Source: Sarcocystis neurona
Taxonomy: Eukaryota > Apicomplexa > Conoidasida > Eucoccidiorida > Sarcocystidae
Length of the DNA stretch: 64,000 nt
Assembly (NCBI GenBank): GCA_000727475.1
Contig: KL647294.1
Span: 2,250,116-2,314,115, forward strand
Direction of reading: 5' to 3'
The notes below the pieces were generated by a model, which saw nothing but the letters and a program-made list of their open reading frames with translations, had not been told where the DNA came from and did no database searches. This document shows, one piece after another, positions 23,700 to 36,762 of the stretch. Numbering within the stretch: the first letter of the stretch is position 1; each line of letters starts with the position of its first letter. The position numbers and the translations under genes were made by a program.

Positions 23700-26600
23700 A
23701 GTAGGAAGAGACACACAACGGCACATACAAACAGTTCTTACGAGTGCACCTGGAGTTTAGTCAACGGGTATCTGTTCAACCACATGAACTCAATGATGCG
23801 CACACCCACTTGTATACACCACACACACGTAGTCACGTGGGAGCAGCGCACGCTTTGTGAACATCAGGAGCACGGTCCTTGTACTTAGGTGCGTCCACAA
23901 CGGGATACGCTTCGGTAAAGTAAATCTCATACGTACTTCTGAATGTGTTATTAATGTGTGGCCATAAAATATATATGTACAGCGCTTTACGAAGCAATAG
24001 CTCGGAAACTTGTTTTTCCTACATCCACGTTAAAAAACCAGGCCCGACCTACGGCTGGAGACGCTTTTACGCACGTCCTATGGACTTACTCAGACAACTG
24101 CATAGGACGCTACATGCAGGTACACATTTCTACATATATGCATATATACGTACAAACATGCATATGCATGAACGCATACATATATATATATATACACATG
24201 TAAGCATTCATATCATACCTACGTACATCCACGTACACGCATAGACGCTTGTACAGAGAAGTAAGGAACACTCCTTACGAACATGGTAAAAAAGGGTGTC
24301 AGCGTTTTACGCATTCCTACACATGCACGCAAAGTACACGTTAAACATTCTTTTACGGTATGTATCCTCTGTTTATGAAATACGACGGTACTCCGCAAGC
24401 CATCCGCAGTACCCGTTGTGTAGTTGGCACACGACACGTCTGCTACGCAGTTACTGTCGTCTGAGAAGCGGTGGTCGAGTTCCACGCAGAGTCTTGCACT
24501 ATAACATGTTCTACTACGGGGGTTGCAGTGTTCTACCCCGGGAGGCTACCTGGCGTAAACGTATTTCGAAACGAGGAGTGCAATGTTGTTGGTGTCTACC
24601 ACGAGCACAGCAGTGACCTGCGTGCCACCACAACGCCGTTGGTGGCGCCGCCGCAGTTGCCACTGCGGACACAGAGGTGCCGCGGAAATGGCTGCAGGAC
24701 TGCGTTCACGTGAAACTGCGTGAGTAGTTCGAGACGACACGAAAACGCATCTGCGTCTTATCTGTGCTTCTGGTCGTGACAACAAAACTCCTGAAGACTC
24801 TGAACTTACGAACGTGGCTGTTCCCTTCGACGGATGGCGAGATGTGTCGCGACGCACGCTGGCGCTCTTCCTGAGTTCGACCTAGGCTGCTTGGGAATAA
24901 GGACTCTATATTCGGAAGCAATGAAATAATTGCGAAGCTCAGTGAAGAGCAAACGTCACACAGCGAACGCTTCTGTTCTTGAAAAATCTTTGACCAGAAA
25001 ATAAAATGACAGATCTGACGTGCAGCAGCGGCAGGAGCACCGGTAGACTGCAGACGACCCGTCGATGCCAAAAAGCAAAATCCACGACGGGGGAGTACCG
25101 TGACATCCACCAATACACTAGTGCCTCAACGAGCAACACCAGCACTGAAGGTTACCACCAACTGAAGGAGGAGCGACCCGTAGCTTCCTCAGTGGAAAGG
25201 CTTCACCACCGGAATATCTCGGTACCGACCTGCTGTACCGTTGCAGTGTGATCCGAAGGATCACTCCGCCTCCCGCCAGGACAAGCCGTGCCACATACCA
25301 GGAGCTGGACAACCAACCACACACCATGCCACAACTAGCAGTAGTACCCCGTCGCCGTGGGCGCCAACATCTGCAGCTGCAGCAGCTGTGACGCGTTCAC
25401 ACCGGCGGAAGTTGCCGAGCAAAGAGGGCCGCAGCGGCCGGCAGTGAGTGTGCTACGTAGCGGCCGTATCAGCTGTATGAAACGTCCAACAAGTAAACAG
25501 AACTTGCAGTCACAAGTCGTACATGAGGGGTGCTGCGGTTGTGACTGCTTCACGGCGGTCCTTTCCGCTCTGGCTGCGTTGCAGCGTGGGGAGTCCGTTG
25601 CCCTCAACTCCGCGTGTTTATTGACGGCTGAGTGGATGGCACCGTTTTGAGTTCGTTGACGCCACACGGGCGAGGACACGACCTCAACGTACAAACAGAA
25701 GCGTTTTCGTGCAGCGTTTGCAGCGGAATGAGTAACGGCAGCCGATAAACCATCGCGAACTGCCTGTGCCCCTGCTGGTGCTCTCGCAGCCGCTTTCAAG
25801 GCAGCGGCTGCTGGCGCCACTACTAACACCGCAGCTGCCGCTGATCCCTTACACTTTGTGGGGTGTGCAGGCTTGCTCTCGACGCGCGCTTGTGGAAGAA
25901 CTTTCGTTGCCACCAACATGCACTCTCATCTGAACGCTGGTAGTTACTCATGTTGTCGATTGTATAACCACTGACACGCTACATGCCGGCAGCACATGGG
26001 AAGAACGGTACAAGCCGCAGCCGGATGTCCTGATATGTTGGCTACTGAGGAGGCTCAGGTGAGAGAGCTCGCGAAGTGCTATGAGATATACAGCGTACAG
26101 AGGCGCTTCACGAGACAACCGTTGTGGCGGGGGAGACGCGGCAGCAGCGTCTGGCATAAAAAACCGAGTAACATAGGAGGACGGGATAGCCTGCGTTACA
26201 CGTGTAGGTCTATGCGCACAGAAAGACAGGTAGGTAGATCAGGGCCTTGCTGGAGACACCCAGCTTGTGAACACATTTTCTGCGGAGTCCCATACAGCGT
26301 ATTCCGAAAAGGGCCGAAGTGTTGGTGACTCCTCCGTAGAATGAGTGGACGCGTATGTGCATCAACACGTATGTGCTCTTACTCGTACACAACTGTGTGT
26401 AAATACACGTGCAATTCTGTATATCTTTTTGCAGCGATGTGGTGTGAGTATCCAAGAGACCAAATAAGGCTAAGATTGCCCGCTGCCACTGCACCCCATT
26501 TTCGTAGCGTATACGCCCCCGGCCGGTGCTCACCTTGGGAACTTGGCTCCTATAGAGAGGGAGCACAGGTATCTCTACTTATGCGATGAAGGGTAGGAAA

Positions 26601-29019
26601 GGACTCGCGGAGACCTACCGTGCGGTAACATGGTATCACGAGTTAGCGGGTGAAGGGAAGCAAAGGAGTCACAGAGACCCGCGGTATGGCAACGTCAATA
26701 CCAAAAGCAGTAGGTAGGAAACGTTTCCGGTCGGGGAGAAGGGAAGTGACTACGCTTCATGGGGGAAGTTGAGTCCACATCAGGCGACAGGGTTCAGCCA
26801 TACCATTCTGTCGTTGAGCACATGTAGTTGACTGCCACATCCCAGTGATGACACTGTCCTTGACCACGTGCATTCCAGAACATACAGGGTGTACCGTGAT
26901 GGACGGAATTAGGTATGCCGAGCAGTGCGTGGCCAGAGCACGATGTTTTGACTGACACTCGTGCACGGTAGGCGTAGTGCATTAAGTTACCAGTACGTAA
27001 CAGTTGACGTCCGTGGAACTACAGAAAATAGGAAGACTCGTGTAAAAGAGTGTCACAATTGAAGGACAAGACTGTGTGTTGCATCAGGAGTGTCGCGCTG
27101 GCAGTAGCACCGGCAGTTGCCGCGGTTGAAGTGGATGGAGCACAGCCACCGGGGGAGGCACATAAACATCAACAACGCAGGTGAGCCACTAACAGGTATC
27201 TTGCCACAAGTATACAATAAGAGTGGCGTTTCAAGCTGCACAAAATCAGACGAGTCGAAACGGGGTTTCGTAGCTGACTTCTCCATGAAACTGTTAGGTA
27301 CCGCAGGCATCAGCGACGTGTCAACAGTTCAAACACGTGCATGTACGTGTGTGTGTTTCTCTATGTATGTGTGTCTGTCTGAGGTTGCGCATATATATAT
27401 ATATATATATGTAAACACTACGAGCAGCTTCTGCGGCAGCTTGTCCATTGGGGGAAACCGTGTAATTACGCAGCACCTGCTTCCACTGCTGAAGCACTGT
27501 GTAGAGTGTGTGGTATTCTTTGAGACTTAAGCTACTCTTCATGAGGAGTTCGGCGACAAGACAATTATGTATGCGACGTACTAGCTTAAATGCCGGTAAT
27601 CCACAACATAACGGTAGTACAGAAACGCTTCAAAATCCAAAGGCATGCACTGGAAGACGACCGCGGCCGTACACAACGACTTCGCTAAGCCACGTATACA
27701 CAAGTACGCTGTGCACAGATTTGGTTGTGTATTCCAGTGTCAGATTCATGGAGGTCCACACGTTCGAAGAGAAGAGTAGCTGGAATGCGTTGGCAGCCAT
27801 CGGGCGTGCTGCACTCAAGACGGACAAGATGTGTGCAGTGGCTCTACATTAAGCAAACGTCAGGTATTTTGGGAGTGAATCAGTTTCTCACATATGTGTG
27901 TACCGCGGTGGGGAACGATATTTCCTGCGCTACCGTTTAACTTCAAAACGCTGAATAGTCGCTATCAAGCTACCCTGCGGGTTTCGTAAACCTGACAATT
28001 AGTGACGCGTCCATCACCGCCAGGCACACACCTACGACATCTAAACAGAGACTCGCAAAGAGAAACTTGAATCGGGTGACTGTAATTTATGCCGCCGCTC
28101 AGCCATGTAGTATCCCCAAGCTCAATAGATATTTCCCCTCAACAGGCCTCATATGTCCTTGCGTAGGTATGTTTCGGTATGCATGCACCAGAAGGTGCAG
28201 CTACACAAGAATGTGTGAAAAACAAGCTAATGTGCATAGAAGACGGAGTGCGGCCACACAGCTTCTAAGCTGGAAGAGGCGTGACCTGTTCGTTCTGCTG
28301 TGCACAGAACCGACTTTCCACTCATGGAGGCGGGATGGCAAAAGAGGCTTTTGAGAGCAGCTCGGTGACACTGGCTGTTTTTGAGGGCTGGTAGCGAGCA
28401 AATCTCGCTGCCTTGTCGTCACCTATGACATGGATACATATGTTTAAATTGGAAGGCGGGTGTAATCACCTTTATTAGTCGAACACTGCACTGCGTTCGT
28501 GTTCGTTGCAAGGTTCCAAAACGCATGCGTCGTCACACTGGTAGAAAGTGTAGCTCGGGTGAATTACGTGACAATGTCTCAAAATATATATATATATATA
28601 TAAGCTCGGATGAAGGCGGTGGAATGTCGACAAATTACGGCGTACGCAGTAGCTACAAAATACTGCTGACCAAAATTGCAACCTAGAGTGCTGCACAAGC
28701 GAGACGGTGCCGCCAACAGCTACCACGCTAACTTCAGTGAATACAGGGAAAACATGTAACTCGTTAGCAGATTGTGGAGAGATGTACATTTTGGGGCAAT
28801 ACAGTAATTCTCCAAACAGAGGACAAACAAACAACTCCGGAGGAAACCACAGAAGGCTGAACATGACGGGAACTGCCACAGTCCCCTCCAAAGGGACTAC
28901 TGGCTGGAAGCGGAGGAACCAGAAGACTCCGGAGGCACAAAGTAGAGCACAAATCCTGTCATTATGGTGAAGCGTTTAGGCTTAAGACGTGTACGCAGAC
29001 ATATAAAAGGAAACATTTG

Positions 29020-29052
<33 letters not shown>

Positions 29053-29600
29053 GTGCAGTGGCACGTGACGAGAAGCCGCCACCCCTGGAAACACCCCTAT
29101 ACCGCGATGCGACGCCCCACAGAGAAGTTGCTGTAACCCCAAAGACACTATTCAGAGCACAACACGGGGAAGCGCTACTGTTCTACGCACTAGAGTAGCG
29201 CACCGAGTTTAAATGATCTGCCTGTTTGCACACCAAGAACAAGAAAGGTCTATTCCCTGTCTTCAGTTCTCCCCAGCAGCTGCGCTCACATCAGAAGCTA
29301 ATGGAACACAAATGTTTCGTAGGTCCTTTCGCGAGTTTAAAAGCGCTTTGCTGCCACCGCGCAGGAGTGGACACTTCTGCCATATACTTTTGAGACCTTA
29401 ATGCCGTCTTTCCCTCCATTATCCATAGAGGTGTTACAAGAAGTTTTCATAAATGCTCTCTATCTCTTTGTGCGCTGCAGGTGGCTTGCTCACGTCATGA
29501 TATCAAGCGACAGTGCATTCACCACGTCACTGGCGAATCGCGCGACACAGCCGGTGCTCCTCGTAGGCGTCTTGTTCCCCGGAGAGGTTACTAAGATCTA
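23700..29600. other. unique sequence, no gene recognised
   Basis: About 5.9 kb of balanced composition. Short frames occur at the rate expected by chance (the longest non-shadow one is minus 25335-25919, Ala/Arg/Thr-rich, unrecognised). Small TA runs lie at 24180, 27390 and 28585, and a CA run at 29030. A weak 64-bp duplication lies at 26588-26715. Confidence 0.4.
26588..26715. repeat. diverged 64-bp tandem duplication
   Basis: GAAGGGTAGGAAAGGACTCG at 26588 and GAAGGGAAGCAAAGGAGTCA at 26652 head two copies that share GAGACC(T/C) and GCGGTA further on. Confidence 0.6.
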
Positions 29601-29604
29601 CGTA

Positions 29605-31344
29605 TTAGGCGTATTGCCAGTCCGGCGTGCCGATATACGGCCTGTGTTTGCGCGCCGGCCTGTCCTCGATATAGGAGTAACCTTTGTTCATTTTCTCCTG
29701 ATCCCACATACACTGTCGCCACTCGTTGAACCACTTGACGCACTTCATGCCCGCGCCTTCAGGGTCCTGAGCGAGGTACCGCAGAAAACGGAGACAAAGG
29801 CAGCAGATGGACAAAATGTCACCTCTCGAAGCAAAATTAAATGGATCGTGTCGCACTGCAACAGGTGCAGCGACAATGCAGCCGACCACACGCTGCTGCT
29901 CGCACACCGGGGCGACGTTCACAAAAGATAGACAACCTATTCCTGATTCATTCTATACAGCAACACTTCCTGATGTGACCGCTTTATGCGCACGCAATGG
30001 AACAGGAAAACGCATCCCTCTTCCCACTGAACGTTACGCGCAGCCACAAAGCTCCGCAACGATGTGTCAGATGTTCAAGCCGGAAGGAATCGATGACGCA
30101 AAACCATATCCCTAGATATCCACAAGAAAAAATCACACGGAAACGTATCACTGCATTGCTGAAAGCTGGACACTTCTCCCGTCCTCATCAGATTCGAGTC
30201 TCCTATTGTTAGGAGCGTGTGTCGGCTTGTAGCAGCGCACAAGCACAGAGAGGTTATTAAGCACACGTAGATCTACTTGTTTGGCTACAACGGGATTCCT
30301 AAAGGAGGCCAGAACTACTCGAACAGAACAACTCCGGACGGAAAAACACTGTGAGACAGCAGAGTTTACCAGCAGGTTATAGAAATGACGCAAGCCTGTC
30401 TATTAAAACACAGGTGTTACCGGAGATACGCACCGCGGTATGGAAGATAATGTGAGTATAGTCAGCACGACGGACGGTCAAATTGCAGCTTTTTACTGCG
30501 CCCTCACGCGTCTACGCTGTCGAGGACACGGAGCTGGGATGAAATATTCGCGTTGATCTACGCTGAAAGGCCAAACGAGCACCGGGTAAGTTATCTTTGA
30601 ATTGTTGAAAGGGAGGCCCGACGCGTATTTGGTGCCGTTTTGTGCGGAGACACCGCCACTAACGACAAATCCATGAACATCGAATGAGTAGTCTACTACA
30701 CCAGGTCATCAGTGCACCGCAGGGCGAGCCTGAATTCCCCTCCAAGGGAATCACGTGCATACAGAAATAATACCGGCAGTCTCACGACTTACCATGTGTG
30801 CCTGCTGCGCCTGTAGACACTTGAATTCTTCAAGCATAAGATATTTGCACGCATTTTTCGGATCATCAGCCTGAAGTTTTGCGGCGAAATCGTTGACTGC
30901 GAGTCGAACTTCATCCTCTGTGCGGGTAGGTCGAAAGCGCTCGGGATGATATAGGCCGTGGTGGTAGGCAAGAAGCCGTTCCCACTCAGTGGAAAGATGC
31001 AGCGGCTTGTCCGTGAACCCCCCCTCAGGCAGATGGTCGGTAAGCATATTCGCGTACTGCGTATTGATACGATCGGCCTCGGGCTTCAAGTTTGGTACAA
31101 AGCCGCGCAAATCTGCAGTCCACGGATGGCGAACCGCCTCATGATTGCGATTATCGTAGATCGAGTTGTATGTGTGGCTGCCCACTTGACGGCCAACTGG
31201 AATTGGTGCATTACCCCAGCGATAGAGTTTCGTTTTTAAATCCTCGTCCATCTGCGGTGTCAGCGGCGCCTTTCGGTCTAATTCTGGAAATGCTCCCTCG
31301 CTTCCCGCCAAAGAAAGCGGATTTGCAGCGACGGAGTCACCCAT
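29605..31344 (-). CDS. twin CX9C (CHCH) mitochondrial protein, two exons
   Basis: Exon 1 is 31344-30793 and exon 2 is 29766-29605, giving about 237 residues. The start ATG (31344-31342) sits in strong context (CAAAATGGG). Exon 1 ends CACATG before GTAAGT; exon 2 follows CGCTCAG; both are phase 0. The join creates two CX9C motifs: C166-x9-C176 (CKYLMLEEFKC) and C193-x9-C203 (CVKWFNEWRQC), separated by 16 residues. This is the helix-loop-helix CHCH fold, oxidised by the Mia40/Erv pathway in the mitochondrial intermembrane space. The roughly 160-residue N-terminal part is rich in Trp, Tyr, His and Pro and has no transmembrane segment. Coccidian ATP synthase and respiratory complexes contain several lineage-specific CHCH subunits, so a subunit role is likely but unproven. 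A complex I B18-like role is unlikely because Apicomplexa lack complex I. Confidence 0.8.
30787..30792 (-). promoter_or_regulatory. 5' splice site of the CHCH gene
   Basis: GTAAGT directly after the CACATG that ends exon 1; it fixes the exon end and phase. Confidence 0.8.
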
Positions 31345-34300
31345 TTTGACGATTAAGCGTAAGCAGCTGTTACATGGGGGGCTGTGTAAGTGTACGAATG
31401 CGACCGCGGTAGCCTCGAAAATGGACACAGCGGCGTAGAGGGCGGAGGAACAGAAGGGAAGCGAGGTGAGGAGACAGGCGTTTAAAGACGGAATACAAAA
31501 GGCAAGATGGAAAGAAAAACAGACACTGAGCCCCGTCAAAGAGAAGAGAATGCACACAGCCGACAGATCCGTCACAAACGGCCCGCAAAAAGTGGGGCGC
31601 TGTGCTGAAGTCTAGCAAGAACATCCAGCGTCGCCACGCCCATCCTGCGCGCACGAACGGGACAGAGGATTGTTCTAGCCGCCTGCGACAAGCACACCCT
31701 CGTGCTCACCGCGTAAGGTGCTCACGACACGCAACATAAACGTGATGCTCTCCCAGAAAACGGAAACAAAAAAGAGCTTCCACCCAGTAGAGCAGCTCGG
31801 GACGTGCGACATGCTCTAAAACAGGGGACTGTGTCTCCTCGTGGAAAATGCGAGTGGCTGTGTCAGCCCCCGTGAAGTGACAGGACTTCACAGTGCACTG
31901 CGCCAATTCTATCGTGCGCTTCTTCCATCGTCAATGTGAGCTCCTTTTCAGTTAGTAATTTTCGCCGTGATCCGCTCCTCTAGTATGAGCTGCGGCAAGT
32001 ATCGCACACCAATGCATGCAGTGTCCTCTCACACTCGCCCGCCACGGCAGCCGCTTGTCGCTCGGGTGACGAGGTCACCACGGTCTTCCGTACATAAGAA
32101 CGGGTCCCCATATTCACAGTTGAGATTGGTACCAGTGATCTCCAAGGCAGCAGCTCTGTGGCATGCGACGTAAAGCACACCGCGTTCCTCAATAACAAAG
32201 CAGATCCGGATGTCTTGTACGGGTGACACACACAGAATGGACGAATGCATCGAGCGAATAGAAATGCAGTGTGTGCCTGACGAAGCACCTGTTGCCGTCA
32301 GCGAGTCTGCGTGCACGTGCTTCCTTTTATACAGGCCTCATCGGATTTCGAGCATGCACGTACACCTGTGCATAAACATGGGTGCTTACCTTTTCTAGCA
32401 CTAACAAACACCTTAGATGTACATCTGCCCCGTACTGGCTGTATTGCCGCACCGTCAACTGTATGTTGTGCCTTTCTTTCGAGAACACTTCGCTGACTAC
32501 ATTACCGCTCCGTCAACCGTATATTGTGCCTTACTGTCGAGAACACTTCGCCGAAGACGACACTTTCCGTCCTCACAAATATCGACATTTCTCTGAAGTC
32601 TTCTGGGATGTCGAGGGTTTGAAAGAAGTCATCTTGGACACTCCCATATTTGTCCTCTCGTATGTAAACAGCTGAACGCCTGACATGTGTGACCGGGATT
32701 CTCCTTCAAATTGTGCACTTAGCACACAGATCAGCACTCGACACTCTAGTTTATAGTCACAGTGAGCATCTCTGTGTTGTCTCGTCCATCTGCAACATAG
32801 CAGCGACAAGCAGACCGCGTGTTCTCCTCTGCAAATCTCGTCTTGCCGTTGCTCAAAACCAGAGAGCTTGCGTAGAGATTTGGAAATTCTGCGACTGTCT
32901 GCCCGGCCGTGATCTTGAGACAACTGATGTTTGCATTCTGTCTCCGCGGGTCGTGCACACTTCGGAAGCAATCAAACAGAGACAGACAACTCCAGCAAGG
33001 GGCGAGAACACAATGCCACGCCATGGGATGGAACGCTGTTGTGTTGTGGTTCCGAGCGCACTTGCCGTCGCCTTCCGCTCAAGCTACACACAGTTCGTTC
33101 TCCTTTTTCTGCACGGTGCTCAGTCAGAGCAAGCACGTATGTCGGTCCGATGGAACGGCACAAATTGAAGAGCGTACACATCTGTACTGGGAGCGCATGA
33201 AAACTCTGCGCCCTTCGTTCTTCCTAACGAAGATAACAATAGCAGCTCTAGTTGGTTATGCTGGTGGGGATGTCTTGGCCCGCAGGCGTCCTGTGGATAC
33301 ATCGTCAAAGAGATAATAATTCACAGACTTCACGGCGACCCTGCCACCGTGTTTCCGCATCTGCTGTCACTGGCCAAAGTGTTTCGTGCTGCATGCGGTC
33401 TATATCCTCACTTCGTTCCACAAAGTTGTAAGGGTGTTCAAAGCTTCACCTGAGCGTATGTGTCTGACACGGAGTGCTAGATTTGGTACACTCTACCATC
33501 ACGACTACATAGTAAGAAAAACTTGGAGCTGAAGCCCTCTGTGCTCGCTTGTACAATGACGTCCTGACGGAAGCACCTTTGTTCACCGCATATGCTGCTC
33601 ACGTACGGAGCCTGTCGATCCTAGTTTACGTCTAACAGGGGCAGCACAGCAGACGGCTCAGTCAACTGAAAGCGATTCCTGGTCGTCCGCGTGGAATGAC
33701 GGCCACCTGGGAGAGTGTTGAACTGTGGGCAACACGGGGAGCATTTTTCTTCCTCAAATCTAATTTTGATACTTGTGTGAACCGCTGATGGTCCATCCGT
33801 AGATTTATTCGCGCAGACGCATGTATAGATAATAGTGGAGCAAGAAAAAGGAGAAAACTCCTCTTCCGTGTACACGCATACACGAAAGAGCCAGCCCGCA
33901 CGGCAGTTTCATGTAGCTTGCACCCACACCTAACCCGGTTTCGTGTGCCTTTGCACGCGTATGCATGCGGTGGAGCAGCCCAGAGTTCACAACTTCCGTA
34001 GACATTCTTGTCCGCCACTATTTTGCTTCGAAATTTACTCGTGAAGTCTCGATGAGGATCGCTTTCGATGAACTTCATTTAGGTTGTTTGTTGCTGGCGC
34101 TGTTTCGCCAGTGCACATCTGGACTGGAACCGTCATCTAGGTAGTACCGGAATAGCCCAGCTGGACTCATGAAAGCGAAGCGGCCTGCTCTGCTTGTATC
34201 TGTATCTAACCCTTCCTATCGGGTGTAGCAACAACAACCAACATTTCTCAACAGATGGAGCGGTATACGTGTACGAGCAGGAAGATCGCAGAAAAGACAA

Positions 34301-34400
34301 TGCGCCAAAAATAGGAAAGACAGAAAATTTCATCGTCTTCCGGCCGCTTCGGGTTCTACTTGTTTCTGCAGCTTAATTGTCTGAACAGCATCTTTTCCTT
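31345..34400. other. mostly unannotated, weak exon candidates
   Basis: Three stretches look protein-like but cannot be joined. Minus 31906-31706 ends just before GTGAGC. Plus 32560-32675 has the RHFSEVFWDVEGLKEVI type text. Minus 34078-34040 has ATG in good context (CTAAATGAAG) followed by GTAAAT after 13 codons. None matches a family I know. Confidence 0.25.
32443..32560. repeat. 58-bp tandem duplication
   Basis: ATTGCCGCACCGTCAAC at 32443 and ATTACCGCTCCGTCAAC at 32501 head two copies that both continue through GAGAACACTTCGC. The 58-bp unit is not a multiple of three. Confidence 0.85.
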
Positions 34401-34414
34401 CCCCTTGCTTGCTA

Positions 34415-35640
34415 CTACACTGTTCCGCTGTACCAGAAACCGCTGCCAAGTGTACTCTGCGTTGATAAAACATGAGTGCCAGTACGAGAGATGTTACCGG
34501 AGATAATCTGCGGCGGATACGTGGGTGCTCGCCAGAGTGGTACTCGACTACTACTTTTACGTTTGCTCACTGCAGTCCCGGGTGCGTTTCCAACTGCTTC
34601 CTTGTCATCTAATTCCCTCTTCAAATTGTCTTCCGTACACCTGCTGTTTAGTATGATTGCCCTTAAGTGCGCCATGCAGTGCCACCTGCGAGACAGACTT
34701 CTGCTGTAGGTAAGGAAGACAGAGGCACAGGCACGATTCCTCAAACGCATATTGCCGGGCACTCAATCTACACTTCCGCAGGCGCGGGTGCATTCTGCCC
34801 GGACAAGTATGTACGTACACATACACGCGGTGCAACATCCCATCTCATACGTTGACACAACATGCCACGTTGTGACACAGACTTCAAGTGCTTCAGCTGC
34901 ACGGTTGTTCGTGGCCTTGCTAAGGTGCACATACGTTTACACGGACAGAGAAGCAGGTATCAATTCAACTCCTGCATGTGTGTGCGTTGTAGAAGTGTCC
35001 ACACGCGTTTACAAATTTAACACGTCCTGGAGCCGACCGTAGTCATATGTTGTCCCCCACATTTCGCTCAGCTGGTTGTCTGCAGAGTCTTCCAGGTGAC
35101 TACCGTACACGCTAGCATGCAAATCGTGCACTCCTCTGAAGTGGTAGCCGGCCAGCGCACATTGTATGTAGGGCGCAGCTGCACGTAATACATATACCTG
35201 TTGGTTATCGACGTACAGCATGATTACTTTTTCCTGTGTGGAGGCGGTAAGGTGTCACAGCGTGTCGGATCGTGATCTGACGAGTTCACTCCTACCCGCA
35301 TTCGCTGGAACATGACGTGTCCACGTGTGCCTAAATGGGTTCCGCAGTTGCACAAACACATAGGTATTCGAGAATTCGACTTTGTACACAGCCCACGGTG
35401 TCTGCTGGCCAGCTGGCGTGAACCTGCTGTTCCCTTCAACGCTGTTGATCCTGCTGCCCTTTCTTCTGGAGTTGCGCGTTTGTCCTTTCAGTGGCTGTCC
35501 ATACAGCTCTGTATCTCCTCGTCCCCGCCGCTGCTTACGAGTTAACTCCCCCGTGATACGCAACTGCCTCCATATGAACGTGAAATAAGCGATCCTGGAG
35601 ACGCACCGGGTGAGCCGCTGTAGCAACATGCGTTGATGGG
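34415..35640. other. region with protein-like frames on both strands, unresolved gene
   Basis: Minus frames at 34660-34415 (contains CTEDNLKRELDDKEAV) and 35255-35009 (contains EKVIMLYVDNQQ, preceded by CCACACAG) read like real protein. A plus frame at 35312-35545 starting MTCPRVPKWVPQ does too. I could not build one consistent exon chain, and I recognise none of the segments. Confidence 0.25.
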
Positions 35641-36757
35641 GACCTGGAAGGACGAGCTCCGCAAGTAAACCAGTTGTGGCTCTTCTTGTGACGATCGCAA
35701 ACTCAGACGAGCCTCACTCTAATTTGTGCGCCACGCCAGATCACGTGATGGTGTGCATAGACCTACGGTAGTTGAGCATCTTCCACATATATATGCCTGT
35801 GCACCTTCACATGCGGCATGGAACGTTTGTTTTTGAGTGCGTCCATGCAGGCAGATAATCAAGTGGTGCATTTATCATCCTTATAAACACACACGCATGC
35901 GTGTGGCGCATTCGCACCGAATAAAATAAGCGATAACGGCGACTCCACTTGCAGCTTCGATGGTAGCAGTCCTGCTAATAGGACAGGTGGTAGCCCCGGG
36001 GCAAAACGTGTTTCTGTAGCGCCATGGCCCTTCGTCCTTCTACTACGTCCTTGAACTCTATATAGTCGGCACTATTTTAGCCACCACAAAGCAGATGTGT
36101 TACTGCTGGGACTTTGCCTTCACGCCTTTTGCTGCGGTATATTCTGTGGCCCTGCAAGAACTGCCGGCGTTTTTAAGGTGCTCATGCGTCACGCTGCACG
36201 GCCTGCTATGGAGCCTCTAGACGGAAACTGCGCATGCGCTAGCGTGCCGCCCCTCCTGCTGCCATACCTGCTGCTGCTCCTGTTGCGTGAAGCGTTGTAT
36301 CGGGAGGGATTACGGTAACCCAGGTGCAGCAGCCTGTGGGGTCAGCCAAATCGGGCTTACAACCGTCACAGGCGGTGGCTCCGGCGGCGGCACATGCAGT
36401 ATCGTTCCATCGACCGAATCCGCTCCTGCTTCCGGTGCTGCTGTTTCCGCGTCGTCGGCTACCCTCCTTTTTCTGTGCCTGTTTGCAGCTCTAATCGCTC
36501 AGCACCAGATCTGCTGTTTCCTCTGCGCGTCTTCAGTCTTCCGTGATATCCCCTTTCTCTCCTGCTGCAGCAGTAGCTGCCAGAATTTCAGCAGCAGCGA
36601 TCTTTGTACAGCAGCAGATCGGTCTTGGCCCGTCGTTGGCGGTACTACGACTACAGTAGCACCGGCAGAAGTAGTGGCTACATTTACCTCCTGGCATGAG
36701 AGATAAGCCTCAAAAGGCAGTTTCTTCTCCTGTTTTCCGTTTTCCCAATTGTGCGTA
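35640..36757. other. no gene recognised; likely 5' flank or leader intron of RPS20
   Basis: A plus frame at 36287-36706 has a hydrophobic Ala/Leu stretch but no start or splice support. The last 40 bases form a pyrimidine-rich tract (TTTCTTCTCCTG and TTTTCCC) ending in an AG at 36758. That looks like the acceptor of a leader intron just ahead of the RPS20 ATG. Confidence 0.4.
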
Positions 36758-36762
36758 GCAAT

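Noticed and set aside
29401..29931. Plus-strand frame of 176 codons
   Set aside because: It overlaps the second CHCH exon on the other strand, which has Cys-motif and splice support.
31345..31575. Hydrophobic N-terminal extension of the CHCH protein
   Set aside because: It starts at GTG, not ATG, while the internal ATG at 31344 has strong start context; CHCH proteins do not need such a leader.
36287..36706. Possible surface-antigen tail (Ala/Ser then hydrophobic stretch)
   Set aside because: The hydrophobic part is not C-terminal, no start or cysteine pattern was found, and it lies in the likely RPS20 leader.
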